NCBI GenBank assembly: GCA_001689485.1
Contig: LUJQ01000061.1
Coordinates: 8,546-72,545, forward strand
Direction of reading: 5' to 3'
DNA: 64,000 nucleotides
Source: Bacteroidales bacterium M6
GTDB taxonomy: Bacteria; Bacteroidota; Bacteroidia; Bacteroidales; Muribaculaceae
Positions 46,866 through 55,135 of this stretch are shown here, piece by piece. A program made the position numbers and the translations under genes. The stretch's first letter is position 1. Each line of letters begins with the position of its first letter. The notes beneath the pieces were generated by a model. That model saw only the letters and a program-made list of their open reading frames with translations, was not told the DNA's origin and searched no databases.

Positions 46866-46925
46866 TTACTTTTTGCCCGGATGTAGAGGGTGATGTCAGT
46901 ATGGTTCAGATGGCATACAAAATGC

Positions 46926-47110
46926 TAAGTAAGTCGTGGAAATTATTTTATATTGTCTGAGAGCATACTTTCAGTCGATTTTTGTCCGAAGATGAAGGAG
47001 TGTAGCGAGCTACACGACTGAAGATGAGGATAAAAAACGGCAAAAGGATGCCGCAGAGAATCTAAAGCCGGATTATAGGTTTTATGCGTAATAATTTTCA
47101 TGACTTACTT
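46926..47110. mobile_element. MITE-like or structured element with about 22-bp terminal inverted repeats
   Basis: The left end TAAGTAAGTCGTGGAAATTATT and the right end, read on the minus strand as TAAGTAAGTCATGAAAATTATT, match at 20 of 22 positions. Inside are three hairpins: CTGAGAG/CTTTCAG, GTGTAGC/GCTACAC around GA, and CGGCA/TGCCG. There are also two copies of GAAGATGARG. No reading frame of note lies inside. The right end supplies the stop codon of the pit gene. The first 56 bases recur at 53383-53438. Confidence 0.65.
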
Positions 47111-49370
47111 ATGACCGCCCTGAAAAATCCGAATCGCGGAGCTTGGCATATGCACGGAGGTATTTACGCATGGTCGACAGCATTTCACGGGTTTCCTGAA
47201 GCATATTCAGGTACACATAAAGCACGCTTATCGCATCGGCATCGCCGTCGCGCAACTGCACATGGAGCTGGTGGTAGGTGTCGGATACCATATCCTTTAT
47301 CTCCTCACAACGGCGCCTCAATGCAGACACAACATCGGTCTGCTCGCCGTCAATCATCTGCAACGTGTCATTGAACAGAGTGGCAACCTTTGACCTTATT
47401 GACTCGAAATCCGCCACATAACGCGTCGGGAGCGGAAGGAAGTTGTTTTCAACATGCTCCTTGCAGATTTCGCTGATACGGCGCAGGTTATACAATATCG
47501 ACATACAACAGTTATTGCCCAGATGGAACCAAGCGCTTTTCTCGATGGCCACCTCCCGGTTAGCCTGCCGCAGGCATAGTGTCTCCTTACGGCGCGAACT
47601 TTTCAAAACATCCTTCTGCTTTATCAAGGCGCGGTCAGCCTTGTCGAGAGTCTTCACATCATCCCTGACAAACGCACCGGTCACATTGCTGTAGCTGTTA
47701 CCGGCAAAGGAGATGAACCGGCGTTGCTGGTCGGATATATACATCAGCAACAACGGCCACACCTGCGACTGATCCTTGGTAGCAAGAATGGTCTGAAACA
47801 GCGTATCGCCCGAATCGGCCTTGCTCTTTGCGCGGAAACGCTTGTTGCTGCGAATGATTATCCCGACCGTTATCAATGCCATGGCAAACATCACCCAATG
47901 CCCCCCGTAATGCATGACCAGCACAATCACACCTGCACCGATAAACGCCACACCTGCCGTCAGGAACCATCCGCCGATAACCGATATGACGCCGGTTATA
48001 CGGAACACCGCGCTTTCACGCCCCCACGCACGGTCAGCCAGCGATGTACCCATGGCAACCATAAAGGTGACAAACGTGGTTGAAAGGGGAAGCTTCAGCG
48101 ATGTGCCGAGGGCGATTAAGGCACCCGCAAGCACCAGGTTCACAGAACCTCGAATCAAGTCGAATGCCGCCCCTTGATCCATGATGGTGTCATCTACATT
48201 AAACCGACGGTGGAACCATGCCCTGACGCGCAACGGGGTGACACGCCGCACCCACGCCATCAGCGACAGCGACCATCGTACAACCCGACGTGCTATGCGC
48301 GACGACCCGAACATCTCGTCACCCACGTTCTGGCTCCCAAGCCCGATTTCGGTCTGTGCCACCCTGCGCGCTTTCTTTGACGTTGCAAGCGACACCACCA
48401 TAATCAGACCTGCCCCGATTAGGAAATAGAGCGGGGTGTCGGAGGGGCCGTTCAGCGACCCCATAAGGAAGCCAGAGGCATCGCCGCCACCATTGGCCAC
48501 ATAATCCTTATACGAGGCAAGCCCCGTGAGCGGCACACCGATAAAGTTCACCAGGTCATTCCCGGCAAACGCCATAGCCAGGGCAAACGTGCCCATAAGC
48601 ACTATCACTTTCAACACATTCACGCCCAATGCATGCAGCAGCTGCATCAGCAGGGTGAACCCGACGAAACAGCAACCCACAATAAGGAGTGTGTTCTCAT
48701 TAATCCACCCCTTTACCCCGGGGGTCATAAACGTCAAGTCCTTTGCACCCTTGATGAGCAGGAAGTATATGATGGCAGTGGCACACAGCCCGCCGAAAAT
48801 CCCGATTTTCCATTTAAGCCTGCTGCGGTAGTTAAACGAAAACACCATTCGCGAAACGAACTGCACCAATGTGCCGAACACAAACGCTATAGCCACCGAC
48901 AGGAAGATGCCGATAATAACCGACAAAGCCTTCTCGGTGTTCAACAAGTCGTCAAAACCAAGCCCTGTGGTGTCACCGGCCATCTTTATAAGCGACACTA
49001 CAAACGTGGCACCAAGCAGCTCGAAAACCATCGAAACGGTTGTCGACGTAGGCATCCCCAAGGAGTTGAACATGTCGAGAAGGATGATATCGGTCACCAT
49101 CACCGCCATAAAGATGCATATGAGGTCATAGAACGAAAAATGCTCCGGCCTGAAAATCCCGTGCCGGGCAATATCCATCATCCCGTTACTCATAGCCGCA
49201 CCGATAAAGACCCCTATCGAGGCTACAATAAGAACACGCTTGAACGATGCGGCCTTCGACCCTATGGCTGAATTAAGAAAATTTACAGCGTCGTTGCTTA
49301 CTCCGACGGAGAGGTCGAAAACCGCCAGGAGGAACAAAAACACGACGACACATAGAAACAGAATATCCAT
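47109..49370 (-). CDS. PiT-family inorganic phosphate transporter with C-terminal PhoU-like domain
   Basis: The 753-residue protein imports phosphate with a cation. The two PiT signatures are present: GVSNDAVNFLNSAIGSKAA at about 23-41 and GNDLVNFIGVPLTG near residue 280. About ten helices fill residues 1-525, with a loop around 330-390. The last about 210 residues are soluble and helical with PhoU-like character (LRRISEICKEHVENNF), an extension common in Bacteroidetes. It lies downstream of a PhoB/PhoR-like pair on the same strand, with a candidate Pho box between. Its stop codon falls inside the inverted repeat of the neighbouring element. Confidence 0.93.
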   Translation of the reverse strand: MDILFLCVVVFLFLLAVFDLSVGVSNDAVNFLNSAIGSKAASFKRVLIVASIGVFIGAAMSNGMMDIARHGIFRPEHFSFYDLICIFMAVMVTDIILLDMFNSLGMPTSTTVSMVFELLGATFVVSLIKMAGDTTGLGFDDLLNTEKALSVIIGIFLSVAIAFVFGTLVQFVSRMVFSFNYRSRLKWKIGIFGGLCATAIIYFLLIKGAKDLTFMTPGVKGWINENTLLIVGCCFVGFTLLMQLLHALGVNVLKVIVLMGTFALAMAFAGNDLVNFIGVPLTGLASYKDYVANGGGDASGFLMGSLNGPSDTPLYFLIGAGLIMVVSLATSKKARRVAQTEIGLGSQNVGDEMFGSSRIARRVVRWSLSLMAWVRRVTPLRVRAWFHRRFNVDDTIMDQGAAFDLIRGSVNLVLAGALIALGTSLKLPLSTTFVTFMVAMGTSLADRAWGRESAVFRITGVISVIGGWFLTAGVAFIGAGVIVLVMHYGGHWVMFAMALITVGIIIRSNKRFRAKSKADSGDTLFQTILATKDQSQVWPLLLMYISDQQRRFISFAGNSYSNVTGAFVRDDVKTLDKADRALIKQKDVLKSSRRKETLCLRQANREVAIEKSAWFHLGNNCCMSILYNLRRISEICKEHVENNFLPLPTRYVADFESIRSKVATLFNDTLQMIDGEQTDVVSALRRRCEEIKDMVSDTYHQLHVQLRDGDADAISVLYVYLNMLQETREMLSTMRKYLRAYAKLRDSDFSGRS

Positions 49371-49378
49371 AAATTACC

Positions 49379-49397
49379 TTGTGTTTTTATAACACAA
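49379..49397 (-). promoter_or_regulatory. Inverted repeat just before the pit start codon
   Basis: TTGTGTT and AACACAA pair around TTTAT, ending nine bases before the pit ATG. It could be a leader hairpin or an operator half-site pair. Confidence 0.5.
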
Positions 49398-49413
49398 AAT
49401 AACCCCGAAAATG

Positions 49414-49431
49414 TTTCATAAATATTTCATA
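49414..49431 (-). promoter_or_regulatory. Candidate Pho box upstream of pit
   Basis: TTTCATA at 49414-49420 is repeated at 49425-49431 with the four bases AATA between, an 11-bp period. The E. coli Pho box has the same 7-4-7 layout (CTGTCAT, 4 bases, CTGTCAT-like). The repeats read on the strand opposite to pit. The site is between pit and the genes for a PhoB/PhoR-like pair. Confidence 0.5.
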
Positions 49432-49497
49432 AATATTAAATCCACATTAAACAAAAGCTTGGCACAAGCCCGCCATTGCCGCACAACCAGCTGCCAA

Positions 49498-50943
49498 TCA
49501 ACACACTGAAAGCGGAAGCGAAAAATTAAACCGCAAACCTCCCGCTGGCCGGTTCTCCACCTTTATAACACCCCCGTGCCACAACACCGCGTTTTTCACA
49601 ATTGCCAGCCCCAGGCCGGTTCCGCCTGCCTGCCTCGACCGCCCTTTGTCAATGCGGTAGAAACGCTCAAACAAGCGAGGCAGGTGCTCCTGAGGCACAC
49701 CGCTGCCGTTGTCGGCCACCGAGACCGACAGGAATCCATTGCCGAGGTCGCGGCAGCCAAGCTCTATGCGTGTGCCACCCGAATAGGCCAGTGCATTGTC
49801 AATCAGGTTTCGGAATATCGACAGCAGCAACGACGGGTTCCCCGATACGTGCAACCCGCCTCCAATCGAGTTGACGATTTCCACACCCTTTGCTGCGGCA
49901 ATATCCATATATTCACCGCATATCTCATCGGCAAGACCGCTGAAATCAACCGTTTCACGGATTATGTTATCAGCCCCGTCCTCCATTCTCGTAATCGCAG
50001 AAACATCAGCCAGGAGCCTGCGCAGACGGTCATTCGCCTTATAACAACGGGCAATGAATTCATCACGTTTCTCATCGGAGAGGTCCTTATGGGTCATCAA
50101 CGTTTCCAGGCACACTTGCATTGAAGCCACCGGCGTTTTCAACTCATGATTTATATTGTTGGTCAGCTGCCGCTTTATGCGTATTTTTTCCTGTTCCTCA
50201 TAGAGCGCGATGCGGTGCTGACGGTCACGGTCCACCACCGCCTGCTGCATCCTGGCATAAAGCCTTACGATATTATGTGATATATCACCAAGCTCGTCGT
50301 GAGGGAACGGATCCGTATCGAAGATGCGTTCCCCCCGTTCCGCTTTCTCGGCAAAACGGCTGAGCCTGCCCACAAGGCGTCCCACCCTCCGGGTAGCAAA
50401 GAATCCTGCCACACACATCACCACAGTCACCAAAATCATGAACCATAGGAAGGCATAATCGGTGGCAAGCAGCCGGGTCAGCGACAGGGAGTAAGGCACT
50501 GCCGTCCTGACAATATAGCCGTTTCCCCTCTTGGCGGAATAAAAATATGTGTTGCCGGTGCTTTCGCTATGCCTGCGCACCGCAAAACCCTCCCCCTTGG
50601 CCATGGCAGCGGCAATCTCCTCACGCCCCAGATGGCTCGATTCGGGCAAATGGTCAAGGGTATTGTCATACACCACCCTGCCATCCTCGTCGATTATGGA
50701 GATTCGCATATCGTCAAACCCCACAGTAATCATCCCTGCGGGGACGAATACCGAATCATTCTCCGCAAGCCCGCGCAGTATATAGTCATTGACCGCCTGT
50801 AACCGCAAATTCAGTTCATCAGCTTTCAACTGCCTTTCCCTATGATACTGGAAAACGGCAAAACACACCAGCATAAGCCACGAATACGCCACCAGCCCCA
50901 GGAAAAGCCGCCGGTGGTATGTAAGCCTAATCCATGAAGCCAT
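49498..50943 (-). CDS. Membrane sensor histidine kinase, PhoR-like
   Basis: The 481-residue kinase has two transmembrane helices (about 8-30 and 150-175) around a periplasmic or extracytoplasmic domain and a HAMP-like segment. The phosphorylated His lies in the H-box NINHELKTPVASMQ near residue 267. The N-box (FRNLIDNALAYS), G1 (VADNGSGV), F-box and G2 (GGTGLGLAIVKNAVLWHGG) follow. I set the start at 50943 (MASWIRLTYHRRLFLG), which overlaps the response-regulator gene by 17 bases; an earlier ATG at 50997 is less likely. With the adjacent regulator and pit, a phosphate-sensing role is inferred. Confidence 0.9.
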   Translation of the reverse strand: MASWIRLTYHRRLFLGLVAYSWLMLVCFAVFQYHRERQLKADELNLRLQAVNDYILRGLAENDSVFVPAGMITVGFDDMRISIIDEDGRVVYDNTLDHLPESSHLGREEIAAAMAKGEGFAVRRHSESTGNTYFYSAKRGNGYIVRTAVPYSLSLTRLLATDYAFLWFMILVTVVMCVAGFFATRRVGRLVGRLSRFAEKAERGERIFDTDPFPHDELGDISHNIVRLYARMQQAVVDRDRQHRIALYEEQEKIRIKRQLTNNINHELKTPVASMQVCLETLMTHKDLSDEKRDEFIARCYKANDRLRRLLADVSAITRMEDGADNIIRETVDFSGLADEICGEYMDIAAAKGVEIVNSIGGGLHVSGNPSLLLSIFRNLIDNALAYSGGTRIELGCRDLGNGFLSVSVADNGSGVPQEHLPRLFERFYRIDKGRSRQAGGTGLGLAIVKNAVLWHGGVIKVENRPAGGLRFNFSLPLSVC

Positions 50944-51640
50944 AACCGTAGCCCGGCTTGGTGACAATGTTCCTGCCGTATTCCCCGAGCTTGGCACGCA
51001 GACGGGTTATATTCACATCCACCACCCTGTCAAGCACAACGACCTCTTCCGGCCACACGGCATCCAGTATCTCCTCACGCGAAAACACTCGCCCAGGATT
51101 GCGCAACAGCATCGACAGTATCTCAAATTCCTTGCGGGGCATCTTTACCTCGGCCCCGTCGACAGTGCAAATCTTCTGTAACGGGAAAACCGACATCCCT
51201 TGGAATGAAAGAGGGGCATCTTTCACACCCGTGTCGGCGGTAAGCGATGCAGCCTTCGGCACATGGCGGCGCAACACGGCCTTCACGCGGGCAACAACGT
51301 TACGTATGGAATATGGCTTCGTTATGTAATCGTCAGCCCCCAGGTCAAGCCCTCCGATCATATCCTCTTCCGCATCCTTTGCCGTGCAGAATATTATCGG
51401 GATATGCTCCGTGGCCACCCTCTTTTTAAGAACCGACGCCAGCTGGATGCCGCTTATCTCACCCATCATTATGTCGAGAAGGATAAGGGAATACGATTCC
51501 AGATTCAGCGACAAAGCCTCCTCGGCGCTAAATGCCACATCAACCTCATAACCCTCCTCTTCAAGGTTGAAACGTAAAACCTCACACAACGTTTCCTCGT
51601 CGTCAACAACGAGTATCCTGCATTTGTCGTCCATTTCCAT
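50927..51640 (-). CDS. OmpR/PhoB-family response regulator
   Basis: The 237-residue protein has a receiver domain with acidic residues at 13-14 (VVDDEE), the phosphorylated Asp at residue 56 (LILLDIMMG) and Lys108 (TKPYS). The winged-helix DNA-binding domain (about 135-237) contains MPRKEFEILSMLLRNPGRVFSREEILDAVW and VDVNITRLRAKL, typical of PhoB/OmpR. It overlaps the histidine kinase gene by 17 bases. The nearby pit gene and Pho-box-like repeat suggest it is the PhoB equivalent, but this is inference. Confidence 0.9.
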   Translation of the reverse strand: MEMDDKCRILVVDDEETLCEVLRFNLEEEGYEVDVAFSAEEALSLNLESYSLILLDIMMGEISGIQLASVLKKRVATEHIPIIFCTAKDAEEDMIGGLDLGADDYITKPYSIRNVVARVKAVLRRHVPKAASLTADTGVKDAPLSFQGMSVFPLQKICTVDGAEVKMPRKEFEILSMLLRNPGRVFSREEILDAVWPEEVVVLDRVVDVNITRLRAKLGEYGRNIVTKPGYGYGFMD

Positions 51641-51668
51641 ATATTATCACTATCTTAATTATCCGATG

Positions 51669-51676
51669 CAAAGTTA
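51669..51676 (-). promoter_or_regulatory. -7 promoter box of the two-component pair
   Basis: On the minus strand TAACTTTG matches TAnnTTTG, 28 bases before the regulator start. Confidence 0.65.
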
Positions 51677-51743
51677 ATATAAAATCAACAACTGCGACCC
51701 TTATGGTAACGCCTGGATTAAATCCCGGCACTCTTTACAAAAA

Positions 51744-51788
51744 CCAAGGCGGTATGCCAAAATATTGAATTTTGGCATACCGCCTTGG
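51744..51788 (-). terminator. Terminator after fabD, member of a hairpin family
   Basis: CCAAGGCGGTATGCCAAAAT pairs perfectly with its complement around a short loop, and on the minus strand the stem is followed by TTTTT. The 30 bases between it and fabD resemble those beside the hairpin at 46829-46865. Confidence 0.85.
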
Positions 51789-51835
51789 TTTTCGCACGGA
51801 CGGCGAGGGTGCTGTCAAACAGCTATATGCTTTTA

Positions 51836-52714
51836 TTACTGACGGCCGTCAACAGCGGCGTCACGGTGGATTTTGGCAACAAGCCCTTGCAGCACCTTGC
51901 CAGGGCCGAGTTCGGTGAAACTTACGGCGCCGTCGGCAACCATGTTCTGCACCGACTGGGTCCAACGCACAGGGGCAGTAAGCTGTGCAACGAGGTTAGC
52001 CTTGATTTCGGCGGGGTCGGTATGCGGGCGTGCATCAACGTTCTGATAAACGGCACACACCGGTGTGTGGAACTCTGTAGCCTCTATTGCCTCGGCAAGC
52101 TCGGCACGCGCAGGCTCCATAAGGGGCGAATGGAAGGCGCCACCAACTTTCAGGGGGAGGGCACGTTTGGCACCTGCGGCTTTCAGAGCCTCACAGGCGG
52201 CGTTTACAGCCTCTACCTCGCCAGAAATCACAATCTGCCCGGGGCAGTTATAATTGGCGGCAACTACCACACCGTCAATACCTGCACAAATTTCCTCAAC
52301 CTTCTCATCGGGCAGTGCGATAATGGCTGCCATGGTCGAGGGCTTTACCTCGCATGCCTTCTGCATGGCCTGGGCACGGGCGCTTACCAGACGCAGGCCG
52401 TCCTCAAAGCTCAAAGCACCTGCCGCTGTCAGTGCCGACAATTCTCCCAAAGAGTGGCCTGCCACCATATCGGGATTGAATTCATCGCCAAGCGTCTTGG
52501 CAAGAATCACAGAGTGGAGAAACACAGCAGGCTGCGTAACCTTGGTCTGCTTAAGGTCCTCCTCCGTACCCTCGAACATGAGGTCTGTTATGCGGAAACC
52601 GAGAATTTCGTTAGCCTTCTCAAAAAGTTCGCGGGCAGTGGCATTGTTTTCATAAAGGTCTTTGCCCATCCCTACAAACTGGGCGCCTTGCCCGGGAAAC
52701 ACGAATGCTTTCAT
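51836..52714 (-). CDS. fabD: Malonyl-CoA:acyl carrier protein transacylase
   Basis: FabD moves malonyl groups from CoA to ACP for fatty-acid synthesis. The 292-residue protein starts MKAFVFPGQGAQFVGMG, has the nucleophile in GHSLGE (Ser88) and the catalytic His in GGAFHSPLM near residue 199. The ATG at 52714 was chosen because a promoter lies at 52763-52770 and the upstream in-frame extension is not FabD-like. It is a single-gene transcript ending at the hairpin at 51744-51788. Confidence 0.95.
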   Translation of the reverse strand: MKAFVFPGQGAQFVGMGKDLYENNATARELFEKANEILGFRITDLMFEGTEEDLKQTKVTQPAVFLHSVILAKTLGDEFNPDMVAGHSLGELSALTAAGALSFEDGLRLVSARAQAMQKACEVKPSTMAAIIALPDEKVEEICAGIDGVVVAANYNCPGQIVISGEVEAVNAACEALKAAGAKRALPLKVGGAFHSPLMEPARAELAEAIEATEFHTPVCAVYQNVDARPHTDPAEIKANLVAQLTAPVRWTQSVQNMVADGAVSFTELGPGKVLQGLVAKIHRDAAVDGRQ

Positions 52715-52762
52715 ATCAAAATGATTTTTCAAGTGAAGTATTGACATTTCTAAATCAAGTGG

Positions 52763-52770
52763 CAAAGTTA
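52763..52770 (-). promoter_or_regulatory. -7 promoter box of fabD
   Basis: On the minus strand TAACTTTG matches TAnnTTTG, 49 bases before the fabD start. Confidence 0.65.
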
Positions 52771-53027
52771 CTAAATTCCTATGAAACATTGATGAAATCA
52801 TGCAGCTGAAACACCTTGGCAAGGCAACCCCTGTCATTAACATTTTTTACATGTTGCGACAAAGACACGGACAAACCGGGCCGGGACTCATTCAAAACGC
52901 ACAGAATTGACACTTAGCCACCTACCGCGACAATACGCCGAAACACCCGTCAGGAGAAAACATGTTATAAAACATCCCGACGCGCAAAAAAAACGGAAAA
53001 AAGATTTGGAGGTATGAAAATATGTAG

Positions 53028-53035
53028 TACCTTTG
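53028..53035 (+). promoter_or_regulatory. -33/-7 promoter of a small lipoprotein gene
   Basis: TACCTTTG matches TAnnTTTG, and TTTG near 53004-53007 is placed as a -33 element. The 52-base leader includes the 12-bp palindrome AACAATATTGTT. Confidence 0.72.
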
Positions 53036-53087
53036 CATCGTTTTTGAAGCATAACAATATTGTTTTATTATTTAATCTGAAAACGAA

Positions 53088-53300
53088 ATGAAAAAGTTAT
53101 TCTTATCTTTCGCTGTTATCGCAGGTCTTTCTATGATCTCTTGCGGCAACAAGGCTGAGAACACTGAAGTTGCTGCTGATGCAGTTGACACTGTTGAAGT
53201 TGTTGAAGCTGCTGTTGTTGAAGAAGTTCCCGCTGACTCTGCAGCCGTTGACACTGTTGTAGCTGTTGTTGAAGAAGCTGCAGCTGCTACCGCTGAATAA
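53088..53300 (+). CDS. Small acidic Ala/Val/Glu-rich lipoprotein (70 aa)
   Basis: The protein begins with a lipoprotein signal (MKKLFLSFAVIAGLSMISC) with the lipobox Cys at 19. The mature part is only about 50 residues of Ala, Val, Glu and Asp in repeated short blocks (VDTVEVVEAA, VDTVVAVVEEAA), with almost no positive charge. The family is not recognised. A strong promoter with both elements, low-complexity composition and a strong terminator suggest an abundant structural lipoprotein, like other tiny Bacteroidales lipoproteins. Codon use is unusually T-rich at third positions (GCT, GTT), consistent with high expression. Confidence 0.82.
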   Translation: MKKLFLSFAVIAGLSMISCGNKAENTEVAADAVDTVEVVEAAVVEEVPADSAAVDTVVAVVEEAAAATAE

Positions 53301-53337
53301 TCCAGCATTGTAACAGCAACAAGATTTAACAGAAAAA

Positions 53338-53377
53338 TAAAAAACCGGTTTGCCCTTTCGGACAAACCGGTTTTTTA
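53338..53377 (+). terminator. Rho-independent terminator of the small lipoprotein gene
   Basis: AAACCGGTTTG and CAAACCGGTTT pair over 11 bases and are followed by a T-run (TTTTTTATTTT). The A-run on the other side makes it possibly bidirectional. Confidence 0.9.
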
Positions 53378-53382
53378 TTTTC

Positions 53383-53438
53383 ATAAGTAAGTCGCGGAAA
53401 TTATTTTATATTACCTGAAAGCATACTTTCAGTAGATT
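53383..53438. repeat. Partial copy of the 185-bp element
   Basis: These 56 bases match the left end of 46926-47110: TAAGTAAGTCGCGGAAATTA, then a hairpin CTGAAAG/CTTTCAG around CATA, then CAGTAGATTT. The match stops there. Where the full copy has a G-T pair in the hairpin, this copy has an A-T pair. Confidence 0.75.
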
Positions 53439-53511
53439 TCACAATTCCCCTTATCCCCGGGGAAATAACCGGGCCGGAACAAGCCATATATTTCCCCGGG
53501 GCAACAAAACG

Positions 53512-54876
53512 TCAGAATGATAACGACAGCTGGGTTTGCACACGCGAATCGTTGGCACCACCAAGGGCATATGTCTGGTGACGGCCATAAACATATTCTA
53601 TCCCCCACTGCAAATAGTTTGTAATGTTGTAGAAACAGTTGGCGGCGATATATGCGCCATAACGGTAGTTATCCATTCCGGCAACGCCGTCGGCATCATC
53701 AGCCACTGCATAATCACCTACATCCCATATCCTGCTGTAAGAACCCACCACATTGAACTGGAGCTTCGAAGTGGCATTATACGACGCGCCGAAAACAAGA
53801 CCCATCATCGGGTTTGCCGTCATCCGGCCAAGGTGGCTGTCGTCAGGTGTAAACGATAGCCTGCGCCCCGAAATATCCTGGATATAGTTGGCGATGCCTT
53901 CGCCATAAACAGCCTGGAAATTAAACGTCAGCGGCTTCCAGAAACTGAAATTTCCCGACAGCATAGCACCCCATCCGAAAAGGTTGCAGGTCTTACCGTC
54001 AATCAGGTCGCGATAAGCGAAATTGCGTAATATCCCGCTGACCCTGACACGGTTCTGCTCCGAAGCCTCATACTGGACCCATAATGGTATGTCGGGAACA
54101 AGCTGCGTGGCATCATCGGTAACCTTGACATCATAATAGTCATGTCGGTAGTCCTTGCCACGGTACAACCCGTTTGACGAATAGAACGTAGGCATTTCCA
54201 AACCTACAGCAAAGCTGACACCGCTATACGAAGGCGATTTATACGAAATCTGATAAGCAGTTCCGGCAACATCGCCACACGGCCCCTGGGTGTCGATTGT
54301 AGGAGGCTGGGCGGCAAGTCCGTCCTGCATCAACGTCGCGGTTTCACCAACCGTGATACCACGCCATGTCACATATGCCCGTTTGAGCAATGCGGCATGC
54401 GAAGCACCGTTCATGCCTATTTTCACATAACCCGTAACCTGGTTCTCGGTGCCACCAAGCCCCACCACTGTGAAATCAACAAACGCGTTAAGAGGGTTGA
54501 TAAAAAAAGCCCCTTTTTTTCCAGCCTGGGCCGGAACCGGGATATTACCCGACACAAAGTTGCTCCCCGACCCGTCGGAATTATACAGGTCGTTCCCTAT
54601 GTCATAGCCGAGAATAGGGTTGATCTGCCCCCCTATCGAAAGCACAAAACTGTTGTCGCGGGTGCGTAGTGCGAATTTAGGTGTAGGAATCGCATTTGGT
54701 TCCACAGGTCTGGCCTGCTCAAGAATGGCACAGATTTCAGGATTTGTACGCACGAATTCAATCGCACCTGATTCGAAAATTACATCACCGTCATCACCGG
54801 CCGATGTTTGGGCAGCCATAGGGAGCGCACAAAGTGCCATAGCAGCCACATAATGCTGGAATCGCCTGATTGTCAT
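53512..54876 (-). CDS. DcaP-like outer-membrane porin
   Basis: The 454-residue protein has a signal peptide (ending PMAAQ) and then a short helical segment with FVRTNPEICAILEQAR. The rest is a beta-barrel: FVLSIGGQINPILGYDIG, FINPLNAFVDFTVVGL, QVTGYVKIGM, and a final aromatic-ended strand (QLSLSF). This fits the DcaP trimeric porins, which have an N-terminal periplasmic helical extension. It probably lets small acids or other solutes through the outer membrane. It is a single gene with its own weak promoter; any link to the neighbouring phosphate genes is only positional. Confidence 0.8.
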   Translation of the reverse strand: MTIRRFQHYVAAMALCALPMAAQTSAGDDGDVIFESGAIEFVRTNPEICAILEQARPVEPNAIPTPKFALRTRDNSFVLSIGGQINPILGYDIGNDLYNSDGSGSNFVSGNIPVPAQAGKKGAFFINPLNAFVDFTVVGLGGTENQVTGYVKIGMNGASHAALLKRAYVTWRGITVGETATLMQDGLAAQPPTIDTQGPCGDVAGTAYQISYKSPSYSGVSFAVGLEMPTFYSSNGLYRGKDYRHDYYDVKVTDDATQLVPDIPLWVQYEASEQNRVRVSGILRNFAYRDLIDGKTCNLFGWGAMLSGNFSFWKPLTFNFQAVYGEGIANYIQDISGRRLSFTPDDSHLGRMTANPMMGLVFGASYNATSKLQFNVVGSYSRIWDVGDYAVADDADGVAGMDNYRYGAYIAANCFYNITNYLQWGIEYVYGRHQTYALGGANDSRVQTQLSLSF

Positions 54877-55135
54877 AATCTTTAGGACTGGGTTAGCATT
54901 GTTTCTATTAAATTCTCTATATCACCATCCCGTTATTGGACAAAGATGGCAGCCTACAGCGACAACCCGGCAGGTTAAATCACCGCATCTTCTACTAAAA
55001 AGCTTGTTAAAGCGTTTTAGTTCATTTTAACAATGCTAAAATCCTATGCGACCCGGCACCCAGGCCATCATCACACCCCCTCCCCCATCAAAAAAACTCA
55101 GTCAGCCCTGCAAAACCGTCCAACCTAAGTTTTTC
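54877..55135. other. Upstream region of the porin gene
   Basis: On the minus strand CATCTTTG (54941-54948) is a near match to TAnnTTTG. An inverted repeat TTGTTAAA/TTTAACAA lies at 55004-55033. I see no gene here. Confidence 0.5.

Noticed and set aside
46926..47110. Insertion sequence
   Set aside because: There is no transposase reading frame, so only a MITE-like or structured element is supported.
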